Part shown: positions 54,276-64,000 of the stretch, in pieces
Layout: each line of letters opens with the position of its first letter
Numbering within the stretch: the first letter of the stretch is position 1
Origin: Ascaris suum
Lineage: Eukaryota > Nematoda > Chromadorea > Rhabditida > Ascarididae
Direction of reading: 5' to 3'
NCBI GenBank assembly: GCA_013433145.1
Contig: CM024168.1
Span: 2,232,001-2,296,000, forward strand
DNA length: 64,000 nt
Notes under the pieces: model-generated
What the model was told of the DNA's origin: nothing
Databases searched by the model: none
Seen by the model: only the letters and a program-made list of their open reading frames with translations
Made by a program: the position numbers and the translations under genes

Positions 54276-54671
54276 TTGCAATAAACTTTCATTGGTCTTT
54301 TTTTTGAAAATGAAATACAGCTGCTTTCGTGTTGGTTTCTCTGTCGAACAATTTCTGGACATTTTTCATGCCTGTGACTCACAAGAAGTTCCATGCTTTA
54401 ATTTGAAATGTCCTTTAAACTTGTTCCCTTTTTTGCGAATATTTTTCCTTTTCTAAGATGCTATTTCTGGATTCTTTGAAGGCTTATTGAACTAGCAAGT
54501 TCCATCGTGAATGGGAGATGAAGTCACATCTGATGGTCCGATCCCCTTCTTGTCTCTCTTCTGTCTCTGAGAAAGATGTCTCTTGAAATAAAAATCGGAA
54601 GGTTAGATGAAACGAGGACAGAGTTATGCACGAGCTGTTTTATATATATATATATATAATATATTAGATAT

Positions 54672-54736
<65 letters not shown>

Positions 54737-56391
54737 GTTCTATAGTTTTTGGTGTGGATGGGTGTAGCGTAAACGGGTGAAAAGTATATACATACACTGT
54801 TTATAGTTAAGCGCTATTTCAAGCGCCGCTTGCCGCTTTAATAATGAATTTCGTTGAAACACTTCTATGCTATTGGTTTATCACGTGTAGCGCGAGAGAG
54901 GGATTCTCTACAGGTTCCACATATACATGATGTGTGTGTAATATCCACAACAACGACTGTACGTGAACGCAGGGGGGAGGCGGGGCGGCGGCCCCCTTGC
55001 GGGGGCGGCTCACCAGGCGCGGAGCCCCCCCTGTGCCTAGCACAAGTGCCGAAATAAAAACCATAGTGACAGTAGAAGCCGTTTCATCATTCTACCCATG
55101 TTCCTGAATTTCGTATCCTCCCTCCCCTCCTTTCTATTTTTCTTCGGGTAATGTTCTCGTCGTGCATATTAACCTTTAGAGGTGCTCAACGTAGTTGGGC
55201 TTATCTCTAGTATAAGGTATATGCAAGAGAGCTTCGCATCGTCACGATTTAGTCCTTGTGTGTCCAGCGTTTAGGGCCTCGCACATATACCTTAAATCCC
55301 CTAAAAAGCGCATATGAGGGTATATATCGATCAACTAAGGAGATCGAAAGTAGCAAGCACGTGCGTGTTTCTTTATTGGGACGGTGGGGAGCGGACTGTC
55401 TTGCTGTGTGTGTGTTTTGCGTGCCTACGTGCACAGTGTGTATGTGCGTGTACACAGTCTGTGTGCAAGTATGTGTGCCTGTGTACAATGACTGTGTGCA
55501 CAACGCGTGTGTGATTGTAGCGTGTGCGCACAGTATGTGTATGGTGTGTGCCAGTGTGTCCGCAATGTCTGGGTTTGCACAATGCGTGTGTGCACAGTAC
55601 GTGTGTGCCTGTGCACAATGTCTGTGCGCACAGTATGTGTGTGCGTGTGCGCAATCTTTGTGCACACAGTAAGTGTGTGCCTGTGCACAATGTCTGTGCG
55701 CACAGTATGTGTGTGCCCGTGCACAATGTCTGTGCGCACAGTACGAAGTGTGGAGTGTGCGCAAATCTTGTGCGCACAGTACGTGTTGCGTGTGCACATA
55801 TCTGTGCGCACAGTATCTGTGCCACAGTATCTGTGTACGTTGCAGGTTGTATGTGTGCGCTGTGTGTCCGCACAGTATGGGTGTGTGCGCTGTTGGGTGT
55901 GCGCACTGTGTGTGCGCAGCATGTGTGCGTGGCACAATTATGTGTATGTGGTATAGTGTGTGTGCGTGTGGACCTTTCTGTTCGTGCGCAACGATGCTTG
56001 CACTCATGAGATGTGACACTGTGACGAAGAACATCTGCAAAGTATACAGTAAGTAAGAACTGCGCTTTTAACGAATTTTAAAAAGAATTTATTAATACAT
56101 CATACGTTCTTGTGTAGTTCAATTAATTAGCAAAAATTGCACGTTGCACGCTTATTCCAGCGTTCTTTGTTTTTGAATCTTATGGTCTTGCACTTATAAT
56201 TCGATAGCTGAATTGTGGAAGTAACGGAAGAAACATGAGAGTTGCCTATGCTAAATTTGCATCATGTTATTTACATAATATCACTTACACCTCAAAGTCT
56301 TTAGCTTAGGCATTATTCTTTGGTTAGTGTTCTCATTACCCTCGGGCAACAATAGCCCTAGAAGTAATTTTTTCGCACTCATCTCTCGATC
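54276..56391 (+). repeat. Array unit 4
   Basis: The TA tract is at about 54640-54736 and the GT-rich block at about 55403-55968. The unit starts with one T fewer than the others. The small frame is shortened by a lost T near its end. The inverted-repeat arms are intact. Confidence 0.95.
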
Positions 56392-56792
56392 TTTGCAATA
56401 AACTTTCATTGGTCTTTTTTTGAAAATGAAATACAGCTGCTTTCGTGTTGGTTTCTCTGTCGAACAATTTCTGGACATTTTTCATGCCTGTGACTCACAA
56501 GAAGTTCCATGCTTAATTTGAAATGTCCTTTAAACTTGTTCCCTTTTTGCGAATATTTTTCCTTTTCTAAGATGCTATTTCTGGATTCTTTGAAGGCTTA
56601 TTGAACTAGCAAGTTCCATCGTGAATGGGAGATGAAGTCACATCTGATGGTCCCGATCCCCTTCTTGTCTCTCTTCTGTCTCTGAGAAAGATGTCTCTTG
56701 AAATAAAAATCGGAAGGTTAGATGAAACGAGGACAGAGTTATGCACGAGCTTTATATTATATATATATATATAATATATATATATATATATA

Positions 56793-56826
<34 letters not shown>

Positions 56827-58514
56827 GGTCTATATTTTTGGTGTGGATGGGTGTAGCGTAAACGGGTGAAAAGTATATACATATGCTACTGTTTATAGTT
56901 AAGCGCTATTTCAAGCGCCGCTTGCCGCTTTAATAATGAATTTCGTTGAAACACTTCTATGCTATTGGTTTATCACGTGTAGCGCGCGAGAGAGGGATTC
57001 TCTACAGGTTTCCACATATACATGATGTGTGTGTAATATCCACAACAACGACTGTACGTGAACGCAGGGGTGAGGCGGGCGGCGGCCCCCTTGCGGGGGC
57101 GGCTCACCAGGCGCGGAGCCCCCCCTGTGCCTAGCACAAGTGCCGAAATAAAAACCATAGTGACAGTAGAAGCCCGTTTCATCATTCTACCCATGTTCCT
57201 GAATTTCGTATCCTCCCTCCCCTCCTTTCTATTTTTCTTCGGTAATGTTCTCGTCGTGCATATTAACCTTTAGAGGTGCTCAAACGTAGTTGGCCTTATC
57301 TCTAGTAATAAGTTAAATGCAAGAGAGCTTCGCATCGTCACGATTTAGTCCCTTGTGTGTCCAGCGTTTAGGGCCTCGCACATTACCTTAAATCCCCTAA
57401 AAAGCGCATATGAGGTATAATATCGATCAACTAATGAGATCGAAGTAGCAAGCACGTGCGTGTTTCTTTATTGGGACGGTGGGGGAGCGGACTGTCTTGC
57501 TGTGTGTGTGTTTGCGTGCCTACGTGCACAGTGTGTATGTGCGTGTACACAGTCTGTGTGCAAGTATGTGTGCCTGTGTACAATGACTGTGTGCACAACG
57601 CGTGTGTGTCTTGAGCGGTGTGTGCGCACAGTATGTTATGGTGTGCCCAGTGTGTCCGCAATGTCTGGGTTTGCACAATGCGTGGTGCACAGTACGTGTG
57701 TGCCTGTGCACAATGTCTGTGCGCACAGTATGTGTGTGCGTGTGCGCAATCTTTGTGCACACAGTAAGTGTGTGCCTGTGCACAATGTCTGTGCGCACAG
57801 TATGTGTGTGCCCGCACAATGTGTCTGTGCGCACAGTACGTGTGTGAGTGTGCGCAATCTTTGTGCCACAGTACGTGTGTGCCTGTGCACAATATCTGTG
57901 CGCACAGTATCTGTGTGCGTGTGCACAATATCTGTGCGCACAGTATCTGTGTACGTGTGCAGGTTGTATGTGTGCGCTGTGTGTCCGCACAGTATGGGTG
58001 TGTGCGCTGTTTGGTGTGCGCACTGTGTGTGCGCAGCATGTGTGCGTGTGCACAATGTATGTGTAATGTGTGTATAGTGTGTGCGTGTGGACCTTTCTGT
58101 TCGTGCGCAACGATGCTTGCACTCATGAGATGTGACACTGTGACGAAGAACATCTGCAAAGTATACAGTAAGTAAGAACTGCGCTTTTAAACGAATTTTA
58201 AAAAGATTTAATTAATACATCATACGTTCTTGTGTAGTTCAATTAATTAGCAAAAATTGCACGTTGCACGCTTATTCCAGCGTTCTTTGTTTTTTGAATC
58301 TTATGGTCTTGCACTTATAATTCGATAGCTGAATTGTGGAAGTAACGGAAGAAACATGAGAGTTGCCTATGCTAAATTTGCATCATGTTATTTACATAAT
58401 ATCACTTACAACTCAAAGTCTTTAGCTTAGGCATTATTCTTTGGGTAGTGTTCTCATTAACCCTCGGGCAACAATAGCCCTAGAAGTAATTTTTTCGCAC
58501 TCATTCTCTCGATC
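56392..58514 (+). repeat. Array unit 5
   Basis: The TA tract is at about 56752-56825 and the GT-rich block at about 57500-58088. Here both arms of the 10-bp inverted repeat are changed (AAGTTAAATG near 57310 and CATTACCTT near 57380), unlike the other units. Confidence 0.95.
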
Positions 58515-58875
58515 TTTGCAATAAACTTTCATTGGTCTTTTTTTGAAAATGAAATACAGCTGCTTTCGTGTTGGTTCTCTGTCGAACAATTTCTGGACAT
58601 TTTTCATGCCTGTGACTCACAAGAAGTTCCATGCTTTAATTTGAAATGTCCTTTAAATTTGTTCCCTTTTTTGCGAATATTTTTTCCTTTTTCTAAGATG
58701 CTATTTCTGGATTCTTTGAAGGCTTATTGAACTAGCAAGTTCCATCGTGAATGGGAGATGAAGTCACATCTGATGGTCCGATCCCCTTCTTGTCTCTCTT
58801 CTGTCTCTGAGAAAGATGTCTCTTGAAATAAAAATCGGAAGGTTAGATGAAACGAGGACAGAGTTATGCACGAGC

Positions 58876-58958
<83 letters not shown>

Positions 58959-60618
58959 TCTATAGTTTTTGGTGTGGATGGGTGTAGCGTAAAACGGGTG
59001 AAAAGTATATACATATGCTACTGTTTATAGTTAAGCGCTATTTCAAGCGCCGCTTGCCGCTTTAATAATGAATTTCGTTGAAACACTTCTATGCTATTGG
59101 TTTATCACGTGTAGCGCGAGAGAGGGATTCTCTACAGTTCCACATATACATGATGTGTGTGTAATATCCACAACACGACTGTACGTGAACGCAGGGGGTG
59201 AGGCGGGGGCGGCGGCCCCCTTGCGGGGGCGGCTCACCAGGCGCGGAGCCCCCCCTGTGCCTAGCACAAGTGCCGAAATAAAAACCATAGTGACAGTAGA
59301 AGCCCGTTTTCATCATTCTACCCATGTTCCTGAATTTCGTATCCTCCCCCCCTCCTTTCTATTTTTCTTCGGTAATGTTTCTCGTCGTGCATATTAACCT
59401 TTAGAGGTGCTCAACGTAGTTGGGCTTATCTCTAGTATAAGGTATATGCAAGAGAGCTTCGCATCGTCACGATTTAGTCCTTGTGTGTCCAGCGTTTAGG
59501 GCTCGCACATATACCTTAAATCCCCTAAAAAGCGCATATGAGGGTATATATCGATCAACTAATGAGATCGAAGTAGCAAGCACGTGCGTGTTTCTTTATT
59601 GGGACGGTGGGGAGCGGACTGTCTTGCTGTGTGTGTGTTTGCGTGCCTACGTGCACAGTGTGTATGTGCGTGTACACAGTCTGTGTGCAAGTATGTGTGC
59701 CTGTGTACAATGACTGTGTGCACAACGCGTGTGTGATCTTGAGCGGTGTTGTGCGCACAGTATGTGTATGGGTGTGCCCAGTGTGTCCGCAATGTCTGGG
59801 TTTGCACAATGCGTGTGTGCACAGTACGTGTGTGCCTGTGCACAATGTCTGTGCGCACAGTATGTGTGTGCGTGTGCGCAATCTTTGTGCACACAGTAAG
59901 TGTGTGCCTGTGCACAATGTCTGTGCGCACAGTTGTGTGGTGCCCGTGCACAATGTCTGTGCGCACAGTACGTGTGTGAGTGTGCGCAATCTTTGTGCGC
60001 ACAGTACGTGTGTGCCTTGCACAATATCTGTGCGCACAATATCTGTGCGCACAGTATCTGTGTACGTGTGCAGGTTGTATGTGTGCGCTGTGTGTCCGCA
60101 CAGTATGGGTGTGTGCGCTGTTTGGGTGTGCGCACTGTGTGTGCGCAGCATGTGTGCGTGTGCACAATGTATGTGTATGTGTGTATAGTGTGTGCGTGTG
60201 GACCTTTCTGTTCGTGCGCAACGATGCTTGCACTCATGAGTGTGACACTGTGACGAAAACATCTGCAAAGTATACGTAAGTAAGAACTGCGCTTTTAACG
60301 AATTTTAAAAAGAATTTAATTAATACATCATACGTTCTTGTGTAGTTCAATTAATTAGCAAAAATTGCACGTTGCACGCTTTTCCAGCGTTCTTTGTTTT
60401 GAATCTTATGGTCTTGCACTTATAATTCGATAGCTGAATTGTGGAAGTAACGGAAGAAACATGAGAGTTGCCTATGCTAAAATTGCATCATGTTATTTAC
60501 ATAATATCACTTACACCTCAAGTCTTTAGCTTAGGCATTATTCTTTGGGTTAGTGTTTCTCATTACCCTCGGGCAACAATAGCCCTAGAAGTAATTTTTT
60601 CGCACTCATCTCTCGATC
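58515..60618 (+). repeat. Array unit 6
   Basis: The TA tract is at about 58877-58956 and the GT-rich block at about 59627-60197. The small frame is broken by one lost T. The hairpin and inverted-repeat arms match unit 1. Confidence 0.95.
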
Positions 60619-61015
60619 TTTGCAATAAACTTTCATTGGTCTTTTTTTTGAAAATGAAATACAGCTGCTTTCGTGTTGGTTTCTCTGTCGAACAATTTCT
60701 GGACATTTTTCATGCCTGTGACTCACAAGAAGTTCCATGCTTTAATTTGAAATGTCCTTTAAACTTGTTCCCTTTTTTGCGAATATTTTTCCTTTTTCTA
60801 AGATGCTATTTCTGGATTCTTTGAAGGCTTATTGAACTAGCAAGTTCCATCGTGAATGGGAGATGAAGTCACATCTGATGGTCCGATCCCCTTCTTGTCT
60901 CTCTTCTGTCTCTGAGAAAGATGTCTCTTGAAATAAAAATCGGAAGGTTAGATGAAACGAGGACAGAGTTATCAACGAGCTGTTTATATATATATATTTA
61001 TATATATATATATAT

Positions 61016-61075
<60 letters not shown>

Positions 61076-62750
61076 AGGTCTATAGTTTTTGTGGTGTGGA
61101 TGGGTGTAGCGTAAACGGGTGAAAAGTATATACATATGCTACTGTTTATAGTTAAGCGCTATTTTCAAGCGCCGCTTGCCGCTTTAATAATGAATTTCGT
61201 TGAAACACTTCTATGCTATTGGTTTATCACGTGTAGCGCGAGAGAGGGATTCTCTACAGGTTTCCACATATACATGATGTGTGTGTAATATCCACAACAA
61301 CGACTGTACGTGAACGCAGGGGGTGAGGCGGGGCGGCGGCCCCCTTGCGGGGGCGGCTCACCAGGCGCGGAGCCCCCCCTGTGCCTAGCACAAGTGCCGA
61401 AATAAAAACCATAGTGACAGTAGAAGCCCGTTTCATCATCATTCTACCCATGTTCCTGAATTTCGTATCCTCCCTCCCCTCCTTTCTATTTTTTTTTCTC
61501 GGGTAATGTTCTCGTCGTGCATATTAACCTTTAGAGGTGCTCAACGTAGTTGGGCTTATCTCTAGTATAAGGTATATGCAAGAGAGCTTCGCATCGTCAC
61601 GATTTAGTCCTTGTGTGTCCAGCGTTTAGGCCTCGCACATATACCTATAAATCCCCAAAAAGCGCATATGAGGGTATATATCGATCAACTAATGAGATCG
61701 AAGTAGCAAGCACGTGCGTGTTTCTTTATTGGGACGGTGGGGGAGCGGACTGTCTTGCTGTGTGTGTGTTTGCGTGCCTACGTGCACAGTGTGTATGTGC
61801 GTGTACACAGTCTGTGTGCAAGTATGTGTGCCTGTGTACAATGACTGTGTGCACAACGCGTGTGTGATCTTGAGCGGTGTGTGCGCACAGTATGTGTATG
61901 GGTGTGCCCAGTGTGTCCGCAATGTCTGTTTGCACAATGCGTGTGTGCACAGTACGTGTGTGCCTGTGCACAATGTCTGTGCGCACAGTATGTGTGTGCG
62001 TGTGCGCAATCTTTGTGCACACAGTAAGTGTGTGCCTGTGCACAATGTCTGTGCGCACAGTATGTGTGTGCCCGTGCACAATGTCTGTGCGCACAGTACG
62101 TGTGGTGAGTGTGCGCAAATCTTTGTGCGCACAGTACGTGTGTGCCTGTGCACAATATCTGTGCGCCATATCTGTGCGCACAGTATCTGTGTACGTGTGC
62201 AGGTTGTATGTGTGCGCTGTGTGTCCGCACAGTATGTGTTGTGCGCTGTTTGGGTGTGCGCACTGTGTTGCGCAGCATGTGTGCGTGTGCACAATGTATG
62301 TGTATGTGTGTATAGTGTGTGCGTGTGGACCTTTCTGTTCGTGCGCAACGATGCTTGCACCATGAGATGTGACACTGTGACGAAGAACATCTGCAAAGTA
62401 TACAGTAAGTAAGAACTGCGCTTTTAACGAATTTTAAAAAGAATTTAATTAATACATCATACGTTCTTGTGTAGTTCAATTAATTAGCAAAAATTGCACG
62501 TTGCACGCTTATTCCAGCGTTCTTTGTTTTTGAATCTTATGGTCTTGCACTTATAATTCGATAGCTGAATTGTGGAAGTAACGGAAGAAACATGAGAGTT
62601 GCCTATGCTAAATTTGCATCATGTTATTTACATAATATCACTTACACCTCAAAGTCTTTAGCTTAGGCATTATTCTTTGGGTTAGTGTTCTCATTACCCT
62701 CGGGCAACAATAGCCCTAGAAGTAATTTTTTTCGCACTCATCTCTCGATC
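60619..62750 (+). repeat. Array unit 7
   Basis: The longest unit (2132 bases). The TA tract is at about 60984-61076 and the GT-rich block at about 61758-62327. The small frame is intact. Confidence 0.95.
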
Positions 62751-63113
62751 TTTGCAATAAACTTTCATTGGTCTTTTTTTTGAAAATGAAATACAGCTGC
62801 TTTCGTGTTGGTTTCTCTGTCGAACAATTTCTGGACATTTTTCATGCCTGTGACTCACAAGAAGTTCCATGCTTTAATTTGAAATGTCCTTTAAACTTGT
62901 TCCCTTTTTTGCGAATATTTTTCCTTTTTCTAAGATGCTATTTCTGGATTCTTTGAAGGCTTATTGAACTAGCAAGTTCCATCGTGAATGGGAGATGAAG
63001 TCACATCTGATGGTCCGATCCCCTTCTTGTCTCTCTTCTGTCTCTGAGAAAGATGTCTCTTGAATTAAAAATCGGAAGGTTAGATGAAACGAGGACAGAG
63101 TTATGCACGAGCT

Positions 63114-63208
<95 letters not shown>

Positions 63209-64000
63209 TCTATAGTTTTTGGTGTGGATGGGTGTAGCGTAAACGGGTGAAAAGTATATACATATGCTACTGTTTATAGTTAAGCGCTATTTCAAGCGCC
63301 GCTTGCCGCTTTAATAATGAATTTTCGTTGAAACACTTCTATGCTATTGGTTTATCACGTGTAGCGCGAGAGAGGGATTCTCTACAGGTTTCCACATATA
63401 CATGATGTGTGTGTAATATCCACAACAACGACTGTACGTGAACGCAGGGGTGAGGCGGGGCGGCGGCCCCCTTGCGGGGGCGGCTCACCAGGCGCGGAGC
63501 CCCCCCTGTGCCTAGCACAAGTGCCGAAATAAAACCCATAGTGACAGTAGAAGCCCGTTTTCATCATTCTACCCATGTTCCTGAATTTCGTATCCTCCCT
63601 CCCCTCCTTTCTATTTTTCTTCGGGTAATGTTCTCGTCGTGCATATTAACCTTTAGAGGTGCTCAACGTAGTTGGGCTTATCTCTAGTATAAGGTATATG
63701 CAAGAGAGCTTCGCATCGTCACGATTTAGTCCTTGTGTGTCCAGCGTTTAGGGCCTCGCACATATACCTTAAATCCCCTAAAAAGCGCATATGAGGGTAT
63801 ATATCGATCAACTAATGAGATCGAAGTAGCAAGCACGTGCGTGTTTCTTTATTGGGACGGTGGGGAGCGGACTGTCTTGCTGTGTGTGTGTTTGCGTGCC
63901 TACGTGCACAGTGTGTATGTGCGTGTACACAGTCTGTGTGCAAGTATGTGTGCCTGTGTACAATGACTGTGTGCACAACGCGTGTGTGATCTTGAGCGGT
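62751..64000 (+). repeat. Array unit 8 (cut by window end)
   Basis: The first 1250 bases of the unit are present. The TA tract is at about 63115-63206, the small frame is intact, and the hairpin and inverted repeat are present. The GT-rich block starts near 63878 and is cut off. Confidence 0.95.

Larger units (their letters stand above)
47933..64000 (+). repeat. Head-to-tail array of ~2.1-kb units
   Basis: Counting from the junction GATC/TTTGCAATAAAC, units start at 47933, 50055, 52168, 54276, 56392, 58515, 60619 and 62751, giving periods of 2104-2132 bases. All units share one orientation and the same order of parts. Differences between units are mainly single-base insertions or deletions and TA-tract length. 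The array is open at the right end of the window, so its full size is unknown. Confidence 0.98.

Noticed and set aside
47933..64000. CRISPR-like or phage-like repeat array
   Set aside because: Unit length, eukaryotic gene context and absence of short spaced direct repeats exclude it.

Overview
This window looks like nuclear DNA from a nematode. Three genes can be followed exon by exon. They are built of short exons separated by introns of several hundred bases to more than 1 kb, with acceptors mostly of the TTTCAG type and in-phase joins. One gene belongs to the worm-expanded TTBK-like branch of the CK1 kinases. Genus and species cannot be named from sequence alone. All product names rest on reading conserved motifs from memory; no database search was run.

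Layout. 1-3062: no gene I can support. 3063-10820 (+): a nine-exon TTBK-like protein kinase with altered active-site motifs, followed by an AATAAA signal at 10883. 10821-16250: intergenic. 16251-34018 (+): SPT16, the large subunit of the FACT histone chaperone, 24 exons and about 1033 codons. Six of its exons each lack one base, so the sequence as given does not encode it continuously. 34019-44766: mostly empty intergenic DNA with long G runs, a solo fragment of the downstream repeat at 36907-37318, and weak minus-strand coding candidates at 40.1-42.2 kb. 44767-47194 (+): the first three exons of the mitochondrial glycine cleavage H protein; its last coding segment is not seen before the array starts. 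47195-47932: a short junction region with a purine-rich repeat and an A19 tract. 47933-64000: a head-to-tail array of about 2.1 kb units, seven complete and one cut by the window end.

Each array unit has the same order of parts: a unique segment with a 56-codon open frame, a long TA tract, a segment with a CAAGCG/CGCTTG hairpin, a GC-rich hairpin, a 10-bp inverted repeat, a GT-rich block of about 0.57 kb made of 36-bp sub-repeats, and a closing unique segment. The solo fragment 10 kb upstream carries only the closing segment and stops at the same TCGATC motif where the first unit begins, so the unit ends look natural rather than arbitrary.

The three genes are not an operon and share no pathway. 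Two things cut across the window. Single-base losses, mostly in short homopolymers, break the reading frame of a conserved single-copy gene and also separate the array units, which points to consensus errors in a long-read assembly. The array may lie inside the last intron of the H-protein gene or may have cut that gene off.
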